Made by a program: the position numbers and the translations under genes. Under the pieces are notes generated by a model. It saw only the letters and a program-made list of their open reading frames with translations. It was not told the origin of the DNA and ran no database searches. From Apium graveolens (taxonomy: Eukaryota > Streptophyta > Magnoliopsida > Apiales > Apiaceae), in NCBI RefSeq assembly GCF_009905375.1, contig NC_133647.1, positions 1,054,001-1,118,000 on the forward strand: a DNA stretch of 64,000 nucleotides. The letters are read 5' to 3'. This document shows positions 11,708 through 22,556 of the stretch, in pieces. Position 1 is the stretch's first letter; the number at the start of each line of letters is the position of its first letter.

Positions 11708-12513
11708 TTTAGGTGTTTGAATTTGAGTGGGTAAGAAATTTGAAAAATAAAGAGTTCAAAATGAGAGAGAACGATTAAGGTTTGCAAACACTAGGTCAAT
11801 TGAGATCTCAAAAGATGGGTTATGTCGAGATGTCTGGGTGTTTATAGAAACAGGTAAGTGACTTATCGAAAAGTAGGAATAAACGTTTGGGATTTTCTTA
11901 TCGAGAAGTCACATGAGAGAATAGATGTTTATCGATATATCACTTTCCTGACTTTTATCGAGAACTAGACAGTGACTTATCGAGATGTCAAATAAGTACC
12001 CAGTTTGTCCTGGATAGGCTGAATTGTTTCCAATTTTTTTGAATAAATCAGAAAAAAATTAGAATGATTTTATATCAAAAGTACTTATCGAGATGTCTGA
12101 AATGGATACTTGTAAAGAAATCTATGAATCAACAGATGTCGAGATCTCTACAAGACTTATTGAGAAGTCTAATTGAGGCTTGTCGAGAAGTCCTTCGAGA
12201 AGTCAAGAAAAAGACTTATCGAAAACTCTATCGAGAAGTCTCAAAATGACTTGTCGAGAAGTCAGTTAGACTTATCCAGAACTCGGTTCTTTATATACTT
12301 TTGTTCATTTTGGTTCTGTCTTATATTAATTTCACATATTGAAAATGTAAATTAACATTTGGGCAGTTTTTCTTAGAATTTGAAAAATTCCAAGTATCCA
12401 AGTTGAATTTTGAAAAATAAATATACAGGGAGTTCTGAAATATTTATAAATCATATTCCAGTTAATTTCCAATTAAATCAACTTAATTTTGATTCATCAG
12501 AAATTAATCTGTT
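11708..12513 (-). repeat. SIRE1 pol-to-env spacer with cttatcgagaagtc repeats
   Basis: There is no coding domain. From about 11815 to 12290 the motif acttatcgagatgtct / cttgtcgagaagtc recurs at least ten times in degenerate form. The same motif family forms the array inside the SIRE1 LTR (17365-17747 and 30936-31075). The stretch 12300-12513 is AT-rich and featureless. Confidence 0.7.
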
Positions 12514-14010
12514 TCAACATATTAGCTGAGTTCTTGCCTTTAGGATAAAAAAATTTAACATTCCAATTTCACGTACAAGTGTAGTGAAAGTTGCTTTATC
12601 CAAAGGTTTAGTGAAAAAGTCAGCTAATTTTTTTTCTGTTGGAACAAAAATGAGCTCAATAGTAGCATTTGCAACATGTTCTCTAATAAAATGGTACCTT
12701 ACAATGTGCTCAGATCTAGAATGATTAACTATATTAGCAACAATAGATATAACATTATTATTGTCACACATAATTGGAATTTTGTGTAACTCTACGCCAT
12801 AATCCATTAATTGATTTCTAATCCAAAGCATTTGTGCACAACAACTTCCAACAGCTATATATTCAGCTTTAGCTGTGGAAGTTGACACAAATTGTTGTTT
12901 CTTACTGTACAAAGTTACAAGTACTCTTTTTGTCAACCCTGCATCCAGCAAAATCATCATCTGTGTATCCAATAGCTTCAAATCCAGTTCCATTAGGATA
13001 CCACAATCCCAAGTTTAGTGTTACCTTTAAGTATCTGAATTTTCTCTTCACAGCCATCAAATGTGATTCCTTTGGATTGGCTCGAAATCTTGCACACAGA
13101 TATGTTGTAAACATAATGTCTGGTCTACTAGCTGTTAAGTACAACAAAGATCCAATCAATCCTCTATAACTTGAAATGTCTACACTTTTTCCTTTCTTAT
13201 CTTCATCCAACTTTGTAGCTGTAGACATAGGTGTTGATGTAGGTGAATAATGAACCATTCTAAATTTCTTCAATAAATCTTTAACATACTTGGTTTGGCT
13301 GATGAAGATTCCATCACTTCTTTGACCGATTTGAAGTCCAATAAAGTAACTTATTTCTCCAATCATGCTCATCTCATATTCACTCTGCATGAGTATTGAG
13401 ATTTTTTGACAAAATTTTTTATTAGTAGACCCGAAAATGATATCATCCACATAGATTTGAACTAGGATCATATCAGCACCATGCTACTTGTAGAATAGAA
13501 CTTTGTCAATTGTTCCTCTAGTGAATCCATGTTTAAGTAGAAACTCTGACAATGTGTCATTCCAAGCTCTAGGTGTTTTCTTGAATCTATAGAGAGCCTT
13601 TGAAGTTGATAAACACAATATGAAAATTCTAGATCATCAAAGCCAGGTGGCTGTTGCACATAAACCTCTTCTTCCAACTCACCATTAAGTAATGCACTAT
13701 TAACATCCATTTGATACACTTTAAAATTTGATTGTGCATCATATGCAAGAAAGACCCTTATTGCTTCAAGTCTTGCAACTGGAGAAAAGTTTCATCATAA
13801 TCAATTCCTTCTTCTTGTGAGTAGCCTTTTGCAACCAACCTTGTTTTGTTTCTTGTTAAAATTCCATTTTCATCCATTTTTTTCCTGGACACCCATTTTG
13901 TTCCAGTTATGCTTCTGTTCTTTGGGACATGAACCAACTTCCAAACTTTATATCTCTCGAATTGATTTAGCTCTTCTTGCATGGAAGATATCTAGTTAGG
14001 ATCAAGTAGA
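12514..14010 (-). pseudogene. Copia reverse transcriptase and RNase H (SIRE1)
   Basis: Three broken frames on the minus strand give a nearly complete domain pair. RT starts around ELNQFERYKVWKLV, continues [18 protein letters not shown] and [19 protein letters not shown], and has the catalytic YVDDIIFGST near 13450. RNase H follows with STSTAKAEYIAVGSC, the CDNN box, and an IPTEK-like end (VPTEKKLADFFTKPLD). RT copies element RNA and RNase H removes the template. Frameshifts near 13760, 13580 and 12950, plus stops, kill the ORF. Lysine in DVKSAFLNG is replaced by asparagine. The Sirevirus assignment rests on these motifs and on the env-like ORF behind it. Confidence 0.85.
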
Positions 14011-15020
14011 GCTTCCTCAGTTTTCTTACGCTCAATTTATGAAAGAAAGCATGCTTGTAGGAATTCATTTGCAGTTGCACTTCAAGTCCTCACTCCAGCA
14101 TTTGGATCACCAATAACTGCATCTCTTGTGTGACTCATATCCCATCGTCTGGTGTGATTTTGTTGACTTGAATTTTCTGCATTTTCTTCACCATTGACAT
14201 GACTTGCAAAACTTTCTCCACTTTCTCCCCCTTAATGTGTGCTATCAAAATTAGGTGTGTGAGTTGCGTTTTTATTCTCTTGATTCACTTTCTCAGTTGA
14301 CTCTTCATTCATTTTGTTGCTTGTGCTGATCTCAGCTTCATCTTCAGAATCACTATCAATGTTTAGATATTCAAAATTATGGGCTTTAGCTTCATTCTCA
14401 TCAAGGCATTCCAAGTCTGGACACTTGTCATCATCAAAAGTCATATATGTGCTTTCCATAATTTTCTTTTTTTTTCAAGCACATAAACTCCATAAGCAGT
14501 TCTTTACAATGAGTATCCAAGAAAATTGCTTCAAAAACTTGAGATTCAAATTTTCTCACATATTCAGAGTTTTCTTTTAGAACAAAGCACTTGCTTCCAA
14601 ATACATGCAGATGCTTCACAGTAGGCTTCCTTTTTGACAAAATTGAGTAGGGTGATTTTCCAAGATTTTTGTTGATGATATATGTATTTTGAGTGTAGCA
14701 TGCAATGTTCGCAGCTTCTTCCCACAAACTTGTTGGCAAATTGGCATCTTGCAGCATTGTTCTAGCAGCCTCAACTAGAGTTCTATTCTTCCTTTCAACT
14801 ACCCCATTTTACTTAGGTGTCCTTGCAGCTGAGAACTCTTGAACAATACCTTTTTCTTTGCAGAATTCATTTAAAATTGCATTCCTGAATCTAGTGTCAT
14901 TGTCACTCCTCAATCTCTTTACACAATTTTGATATTCAGTCTGCTTCTCAATTTTCTTGATGTGTTCAATAATGATGTGTGAAGTTTCATCCTTTGAATG
15001 CATAAACTCTACCTAACATC
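14011..15020 (-). pseudogene. Copia integrase, N-terminally deleted (SIRE1)
   Basis: The surviving core begins with SKDETSHIIIEHI, then LRSDNDTRF (second catalytic Asp; the usual G and E after it are changed) and EFSAARTPK. A stop codon replaces the residue before NGVVERKNRTL, which holds the catalytic Glu. The C-terminal part (14757-14434) includes SLWEEAANIACYTQN and KHLHVFGSKCFVL, followed by an acidic linker (14459-14232). The zinc finger, the first catalytic Asp and all of protease are missing: gag runs almost directly into the core at about 15020. Integrase would insert the cDNA; this copy is dead. Confidence 0.8.
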
Positions 15021-16759
15021 TTGATCTGTAATTACCTTACCTTTATCATATTCATTTTTCTTTTTACTGTTCAAGGCATCGTAGTCCAAACCAATAGCTA
15101 TATTAGCACATGGTTTGTTCTTCTCATGGTATTATCCAACCAACTGAGATGTATTTCCGAAAGACTTCAGTTTCACCTCCTTCTTCTCCAATTTTTCCCT
15201 CAACACAACTTCTATTTCACTTGCACACTTGAGCTTGTTTTTTAAATATTCATTTTCTTGCTTGATAGTTTAAAGCTCAACAAGCTGCAGCTCCAATTCT
15301 TGCTTTTCAATCTCAAGCTTCTGATTTGTCTTTGATAGTCTACTAACTTCCTCAGTAGCTGCCACCATGCTTGTGTAGATATAAAACATCTCTACGCTCA
15401 TCTTTTCAACAATTTCTTTATATTGGCTTGTATTTAAATTAATGGTAGTTAGAGTTGGTACCTCTGATTTTGATGAGGATGATTCTCCTTGCTCAAGAGC
15501 CATAAGTGCATAATTTCCAAATTCTTCATTCTCATCATCTTTATCAGTGTCATCCCGACTCTTGCTTTCAGCTATGTAAGCATTTCCCTTTTGTTTCTTA
15601 AAGAAAGCTTCATACTTTGCTTCCAATTCCATATAGGCTTTATCCTTCTTCACTTTCTTTGGCTTCTTGAACTCAGTAGAAAAGTGGCACAACTCATCAC
15701 AGTTAAAGCACTTTATTTTTGATCTGTCAACAGATCCAAATCTGTATTTACCTTTGCTAGCTAAGTTAAACTGAGTTTTTGGTTTCCAGATGTTGCTATT
15801 GAAGGATTGTCCCTTATTCTCGAAAAACCTTGGCTTTTTAACCCTGATGTTAGAGAATTTTCTATCCAGGTAAGCCATTGATTGATCCATCTCATCTAGC
15901 TCATCAAGGGTCTAATATTCATCTTCCTCTAGCTCCAAAACAACTTGTTTCTGAGGTCCCTTGTTCTTTTTCTTAACATCATGAATAACTGGAATTTGAG
16001 CATCTTGTTCATCTTCACTTGCTTCACTGTCATTGACCACTAAGGAACTAGATCGATCAACTACATGTCCTTGGTTTGCCTTCAATGACTTTCTTGGTAA
16101 CATTTCAAGCTCATATATTTTCAAGATCCCATACAAAACTTCTAGTGTTATTCTGCTCAAGTCTCTTCCTTCTCTAATAACTGATATTTTTTATTCAAGG
16201 TGGTCAGGAAGAGCTAGCAAAAACTTTAAGTTAACCTCCCCGACTACATAATTTTTATGATGAAGTTGCAAGTAATTTATCTGTTTGTTGAACCTTTCAA
16301 AACTTCAGTAATTCCTTCTTTGGGCTTCGTTATGAAACCCTCATACTATGACACCAGTATTCTCCTTTGATTTGATCTTACTTCCTCTGTACCCTCACAC
16401 GGAATTTTAATCTTTACCCAAATCTATTTGGTTGTGTCACAGTTGATAATATTGTTGTACATAACATTGTCAAGTGACTCTATCAGTATTAGTTGTAAGC
16501 CACTGTCCAGAGAAACCTTTTCCTTTTCAGGCTCTGTGTATTCTGAGGGGTCTTTAGGGGCATAATAAGTTGGAATGACCATGTCTCCATCATTAGATTC
16601 ATCAATCATTTCCATGGGGATAAAAGGGCCATTCTTGAGAATATTGATGTACATGGGATTGGACATCATTATAAACATCAACACCTATTTATTCCAAAGT
16701 GTATAGTTAATTTTAACTAAGGGTGGTATCTTGATACTGCTTATCTTTTGTGCACTCAT
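15021..16759 (-). pseudogene. Sirevirus gag (SIRE1)
   Basis: The gag starts at 16759 (MSAQKISSIKIPPL) and hits an in-frame stop after about 24 codons. It continues with MSNPMYINILKNGPF and SLDSGLQLILIESLDNVMY, the capsid-like part shared with SIRE2 gag. A CCHC knuckle follows at about 15700 (CFNCDELCHFSTEF), in which the last Cys has become Phe, so zinc binding is lost. A C-terminal coiled coil (SKTNQKLEIEKQELELQL) and a NIAIGLDYDALN segment follow. It is similar in layout to the intact SIRE2 gag (37450-39681), but with several frameshifts around 16160-16424 and 15250. Confidence 0.85.
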
Positions 16760-16790
16760 TCTTCCAAGATCTTTATCTATTTACTTTCAG

Positions 16791-16807
16791 ATTTTGCTCT
16801 GATACCA
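16791..16807 (-). other. Primer-binding site of SIRE1
   Basis: The minus strand reads tggtatcagagcaaaa, complementary to initiator tRNA-Met, a few bases past the LTR. It fixes the orientation of SIRE1. Confidence 0.85.
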
Positions 16808-17364
16808 CTTTTTAGATATTGAATGCAACACAGAGGGGGTGTGAATGTGTTTCTTGGATTTTTAGCCTTTTTAAACTAGTTTGGATTTTAGGTGAACAAA
16901 ATCATTTAGATTTTGCAGAGATATTGTGTTTACCTAAATAACTGACAAACACAGTATTTTCAAAACTCACTTAATTTGTATTAATTAAGTTGTTCTTACT
17001 ACAAATTCTGGGTTCTTAAGAAAATAAGAACATAACTTCTATATTGAGAGAATAAAAGAAAATATTTGATCTATTTTGTTACATGTTAACTAAGGACTAG
17101 TGCATGCTTTATAGACTAGCAACACAAGTTTACAAGACTTGCACTAAAATGTACTAAACTACTTTCTAAAGCAACCTTTTTCTATTTCAATTTATAGCTT
17201 AGCAAATCTGTGCAGAATCTTGCAGGTCTGTGACCACCCATTGTTCAATTAATCTTGGCCCTTGATCTTGTATTCTCCCAGCTACTTTGTAGACTTTTCA
17301 ATCTAGTGAATAGATCATTTATTTACTGATAATATAGAATCTTGATCTTGTCTGCATTCTGTAT

Positions 17365-17747
17365 CTGAGAAGGATATCGAGATCTCCAGTTTTTTCTATA
17401 GAGAAGTGACATCTCAATAAGTATAATGACTTATCGAGATCTCTTAGTTCTCTATAGGTATACTTGAATTGTCGAAGTCTCTAGATCTTTGCATATGAAA
17501 TGACTTGTCGATATGTCTGAGATCTCTACATGTAGCAATGACTTGTCGATGTTTCTGAGATCTCTATATACAAATTTTGACTTGTTGATATCTATGAGAT
17601 CTCTATATGAGAAATTGACTTGTCGATATCTCCAATTCTTCACATCCTTATTTTGACTTGTCGATATCTCTGAGACTTCTCTACATGCAGATTTTGACTT
17701 GTTGATATCTCTGAGTTCTCTACATGCAGAAATGGCTTGTCGATATC
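17365..17747 (-). repeat. Array of about 40-bp degenerate repeats in the SIRE1 LTR
   Basis: About ten units of the form gacttgtcgatatctctgag plus a tctctacatgcag tail occur here at roughly 35-42 bp spacing. Three or four more follow at 30957-31075 beyond the F insertion. Each unit contains short dyads (gagatctc, tcgatatc). On the minus strand the array lies upstream of the presumed TATA box, in the U3 position. Confidence 0.8.
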
Positions 17748-18387
17748 TGTAACGACTGGGAATTTTGCGATGTAATTAATTGAATAAAGTATAAATCTGT
17801 GGTGTACTATTAATGTGATTAAATTAAATTATTTGTGTTGGATAAATTGTCCTTATTATATATAAGTAGCTGGGAGCGTAAAATGACGCGTTTCAGTTTG
17901 TTGAGTCAACTTAAGAGATAGGCTATATAGTCGGGCCGTCAGGTAGAACGGAAACTGTCTTAAAAAGGGATTAAAGTGTTTAAATGAGATCTTTGTGGTA
18001 TTATGAGAAATGGAATGTGTAAGAAAGTGATATATTCTAGTGACGTGTCAGTCGGTAGAATTAATCGATTGTGAAGCGTAGTTGAAACGCCTAGCGTCGG
18101 GCCGTCAGGCAGAACGTGACCCGATACGCGAAAAGGGAGTTAATAATAGTAAAACAGAAAAATTTGTGATCGAGTATGAGTTGTGATGTGAATATGTGTA
18201 ATTGCTTGAAAATATGTTTGATTGTATGCCTTGATGATTTTTAAATAATTTTAAGGGATTTATTTGATTTAAAATATGGTTTATTGAACCTTTATACATT
18301 TTTATAAAATTATTCGAGAATGGTCAAGGCATGAAATTTATTTTGTTATCTTCAAAATAGTCCTAGAGACTTTCTCAAAATGATAGA

Positions 18388-18968
18388 TGTTATGGATAAA
18401 AAGCTAAGGTTATTATTTGTTGTATTTATTACTAAGGTTGGGGACCTCAAGGCCTTTAATGGCTGCTCTCGTATTTCGTAGCTTAATTCTGCCTTTACGA
18501 GATGCCTACGTATCTCTGTGAATTAGATAATCAAGCCAAAAAATGTAGTTCTGATTTGTGGGGTGAGGCCCCTTATATAGATGTTGGTGGTCCTTGAATT
18601 GGACTTGATATAGGAGACTTGGTGGGCAAGTCTCATAATTAGAATGGACTTTGGAGTCCTAAATAGTAGGAAACTGATTCCTTATCCTTTCAGGTCCCTT
18701 TGAGGCTAATCTACAAGGATTTATATCCTTATCGGGACTCTTCTCAATAGCTGATTTTCCCTTATTAATTAATTCCGAAATTAATTAATATTCAGAGTTT
18801 TTGGGCCTTTTTTGTTCCATCAGGCCTGATCTGGTCCATCAGGCCTGATCAATGTGTTGACCATTTTGGTCTGAATGTCATACATCTTCTTATTGGGCCT
18901 TGCAGCCCAAACCATTTATAATTACTGACATATTTAATTGTGTAATCAGGATTTATTTATCCCTATCA
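18388..18968 (-). repeat. 3' LTR of Tat A
   Basis: 581 bp, TG...CA ends (on the plus strand tgttatgg ... ccctatca). The TATA box ctatataagg reads on the minus strand at 18580-18571. Two ccatcaggcctgatc-type repeats are near 18815-18850. Confidence 0.93.
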
Positions 18969-18981
18969 TTTGCCCCCTAAC
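18969..18981 (-). other. Polypurine tract of Tat A
   Basis: The minus strand reads gttagggggcaaa immediately before the 3' LTR, a standard plus-strand primer. Confidence 0.8.
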
Positions 18982-19279
18982 TTTTGGGAAACCGTATAAG
19001 ATTTCGCGAAAGTTAAGTTCATTTATTCCCTTACAAGGTATCGTTTTGCGTAAAGTGTTGAGCGACCTACACGTTTACAATGATTTGCCTTGTACGCGGC
19101 TCCAGGGTTTGTTAAAAAACTTCCCTCCTCATTTTCTTACCTTCTCCCTATTTTTAGGAATTTTATGGTATTTTTTCAGGAATTTTCCCTTTTTCTGGGT
19201 TTTTTCCAAATTTTCTGCAATTTTTGACAAAAATTTTCAAATTTCCAGCCCTTTTTCGACCTCAATCCAGTTCTGTTTG

Positions 19280-19525
19280 CCCGTAATTTTCGGGTGTCTG
19301 TTCGAAGGATTTCGAGCAGAATTTACGACCTGAAATTCGACCTGAATTCTGGTCTTTTATACCCGTTATTTTCGGGTGCCTGCTCGAACGATTTCAAGCA
19401 GGATTCACGACTTGAAATTCGATCTGAATTCTGGTCTTTTATGCCCGTTATTTTCGGGTGCCTGCTCGAAAGATTTCGAGCAGGATTCACGACTTGAAAT
19501 TCGACCTGAATCCTGGTCTTTTAGG
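19280..19525 (+). repeat. Three tandem 82-bp units in the Tat A 3' region
   Basis: The units start at 19280, 19362 and 19444, each exactly 82 bp, beginning cccgttattttcgggt (a dyad) and containing gctcgaa...tttcgagc (a second dyad). Units 2 and 3 are almost identical. The stretch 18982-19279 before them is noncoding T-rich sequence. Arrays in this position are known in Tat/Ogre elements. Confidence 0.9.
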
Positions 19526-19548
19526 ACTTCCATCTAATCCATTTTTTA

Positions 19549-19910
19549 TTGGGCCTCAGTTTGGGCCTAGCCTTCTTTATTGGGCCTTACATCTTTTAGG
19601 GCTTTTATTAGGGCATTGTATTTTTACAAATCCTAATTGGATTTGGGCCTTCTTAGTTCTTAATGGGCTTCTCCCAAATCCTAATTTGATTTGGGCCTTT
19701 TAATTCTTATTGGGCCTCTCGGATTTGGGTCTTTCAACTCTTACTGGGCCTCTTATTGATCTGGGCTTAATATACCAAAATACCCTGTTTAGAATTCTCT
19801 AGAATTCCTTGGAATATTCTGGAACGTTCCTTTTTCTGGGCTTTTTTCTTTGGGCCTCTATCCTTACTGGGCTTTTGTCCCTTCAACTTCACTTTTCCTC
19901 TTATATAAAG
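19549..19910 (+). promoter_or_regulatory. Probable promoter of the antisense gene: TGGGCY cluster plus TATA box
   Basis: Twelve TGGGCC/TGGGCT motifs on the plus strand lie between about 19549 and 19873, followed by ttatataaag at 19901-19910. A CT-rich leader (ctcctcactttctc) begins about 30 bp further, where transcription would be expected to start. TGGGCY is the site II element bound by TCP factors in promoters of growth-related plant genes. That the cluster acts as a promoter here is inferred from position and density. Confidence 0.6.
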
Positions 19911-20122
19911 GAGTGAGGAGAGTCTACTGCTCCTCACTTTCTCATTTCTAAATTCTTCTTCTTTCTTCTCCTGCTAAAAATCTTAGAGCAATAATAGTAA
20001 GTCGGAGTATCAAATCCCTTTTAGGAGCATTTCTTCAGGTAAAATTTCTCCCTTTACTCCTTGTGCTTATTTTTGCATAGTGTGCGTTTTTAAAATTATC
20101 TCTTTATGTGCCCTTTTTTCAG

Positions 20123-21406
20123 ATGGATGATAAGAAAATGACTCGTTTGGCCAAGATGAACGTGGCTAGAAAGTCCAATGAATTCCCTATTCGATCAAGG
20201 TACACTTCCTTGATCGACATGATCAACACCCGAGGGAACGAGTACCCTTCTGATGCGCATCTGGATGCGCACGACCATATTAGTGCCTTGCGGGATCCAA
20301 AAGAGCTGGAAAAGTTGAGTAACTGTTTCAAAATCAAGGAACCTTTCAAACTGGTTCTTGTAGGTCCGGCCGATAGGGCCTGCCAATGGAAGAAGGACGC
20401 ATTATGCGTCTACATGGATACTCTAAGGGCATGTATCAGACTCCCCTTTCACCCGTTCATTCCTCTTTTTCTAGCTGATGTGGGCATCAGCCCTTGCCAA
20501 CTCCCCTTAATCCTTGGAGGCTCATTCTGTGCTATTTGTCGCAATGCGCCAAGCACAATGTCCCCACTTCCGTTGCTGTCTTCAGAAAGATTTTTCAGTT
20601 CAAGAACAACCCTGACAAGAATCCGGGTTGGGTTTCTTTAAACCAGCGTCCTACTATTCCTCACATTGTGAACGGGAAATCCATTCCTGACAATAACTTG
20701 GGGTGGAAGAAAGAATTTTTGTTCGTCGTTTGGGAGGGTGGCGATTGGGGCACCCTATTTCGATCGTCTTTTGGGCTTGCCGTTGATGGGAGCCCAAACG
20801 ATATAACTTTATCTGAGGAAGAGGCTAGAGTTTTCAACCTCCTGATGCAAGATAAAGGGACTTCCCATTCTTGGGACCTTATCAGGGAGACCGTTCTTGT
20901 AGAACGCGTCCTTTCTCCCGTCCCTAAGAAAAGTAAGTTTCCTTCCTTATATATCTCTTTTTTATTTCCTTCATTTTCTATTTTGCTGATTCCTCAACTT
21001 ACGTATCTCATTTGTTGCAGTGGATGAGAAAATTGAGGAGGCTACCAAGCCTAAAGACCTGGAGACAACCAGGATGAAGCATGCTGGAAAGGTCTTTAAA
21101 GACCCGCGCCTTGGGGATCGCTTCCCCGAGTTCTTACTCCAAGCAATGGAACCAGGCGAAGAAGGCCCCAACCAAGTTTTGCGCACCAAGCAGAAGCCAG
21201 GGTCTTACTTTCAACCTGCTTGGGGAATCCGCGGCAAGGATTCAATTATTGGCAGCACAGAGCTTGCCAAGGAATGGTATAAGCATTCCATCTCCCCGGT
21301 CGATTATCAAGACTTTGTCCTTCAACAGGACTTAGAGGTATGGTACATTCCACCACGAAGTCAGCTAGTACCTGGGCTTTTATTGCCGTTCGTGGCTTAT
21401 ACTTGA
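20123..21406 (+). pseudogene. Antisense ORF of Tat A (putative gypsy-type transposon protein), two introns, frameshifted and 3'-truncated
   Basis: The ATG at 20123 (MDDKKMTRLAKMNV) follows an apparent 5'-UTR intron (20039-20122, gtaaaattt...ttttttcag). The protein runs to about 20505 in one frame and continues in another (PNPWR-like LNPWRLILCYLSQC, WKKEFLFVVWEGGDWG) to 20932, so one 1-nt frameshift has occurred. A second intron (20933-21020, gtaagt...ttgttgcag) interrupts at phase 1; joining restores an open frame through MDEKIEEATKPKDL. The last codons, from about 21341, are RNase H sequence read backwards, so the true 3' end is deleted. The layout resembles the plant 'putative gypsy type transposon' family (Pfam PF04195, from memory) and the antisense ORFs reported in Retand, RIRE2 and Grande1. 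Function unknown. Confidence 0.75.
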
Positions 21407-22556
21407 GATCGAACTCTCCCAGCTCTATTTCCCACTTAATCAATCTCCCACTTGCCTTGGGACTGTGAATGATATTTCTCAGGGGCTGATTTGTTAGCAC
21501 CTCAATCTGATGGGCCTGAAAGTAAGGACGCAGCTTTCTCGAAGCCATTACCAAGGCTACAGCGAATTTCTCAATAGTTGAATAATTCAACTCAGCACCA
21601 TGTAGAATTTTGCTGACATAGTATACGGGTTTCTGGATTTTCAATTCCTCCTTAACCAACACAGCGCTCAAAGCACTTTCTGAAACGGCTAAGTACAAGA
21701 ATAAAACTTCATTCAAAGCTGGCTTGGCCAACAATGGGGCCTGGGCCATATACTTCTTTAACTCTTCGAATGCCTTCTGGTTTTCCTCATTCCATAAAAA
21801 GTCCTTAAAATTCTTTAGCGACTTGAAGAATGACAAGCACTTATCTCCTGACTTGGAGATGAATCGTCCTAGCACAACAACCCTTCATGTGAGCTTCTGA
21901 ACATCCTTGACGGTTTTTGGTGATTTCATGTCCAAGATTGCCTTTATTTTATCGGGGTTAGCCTCTATTCCTCTCTTGGAGACCATCAATCCCAAAAATT
22001 TTCCAGATCCTACTCCGAAAGCACATTTTGTAGGATTTAACATCATCTTGTGGTACCTCAGGACCTCAAAAACTTCCCTCAAATGGGTTATATGATCAGT
22101 CTTTACTAGGCTCTTGACTAACATGTCATCAACATAGACTTCCATAGTCTGACCAATAAGATCCTTAAAAATTTTATTTACCAACCTTTGATAGGTGGCT
22201 CCTGCATTCTTAAGACCAAATGCCATAACAAGATAACAATAAACACCAAAGTCAGTGATGAATGATACCTTTGGAATGTCATCCTTGTGCATCTTAATCT
22301 GATTGTACCCGCTAAATCCATCCATGAAACTCAGCATATCATGCCCAGCAGTGGCATCAATCAAAGTATCAATCCTTGGCAACGGAAAATAGTCTTTAGG
22401 GCATGCATCATTCAGATCAGTGAAGTCTATACACATCCTCCACTTTCCATTAGCCTTCTTCACCATTACAGGGTTTGCTAACCATTCCGAAAATTGAATC
22501 TCCTTAATGAAACCAGCCTTTAAGAGCTTCTCTACTTCCTGTTTTATAGCCTCTTA
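21341..22556 (-). pseudogene. Tat A reverse transcriptase and RNase H
   Basis: RT occupies 22466-21885: WRMCIDFTDLNDACPKDYF, FMDGFSGYNQIKMH, VMAFGLKNAGATYQRLVN and the catalytic YVDDMLVKS at about 22142-22120. A stop follows QKLT at 21885. RNase H (21875-21350) has FLYLAVSESALSAVLVKEE and LEINPLR-like motifs, ending ADFVVEC. Just past it, at about 21341, the sequence switches to the antisense gene, so the second RNase H and integrase are gone. Upstream, a stop at about 22556 separates RT from the PR-RT linker. At least two nonsense codons make it inactive. Confidence 0.9.
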
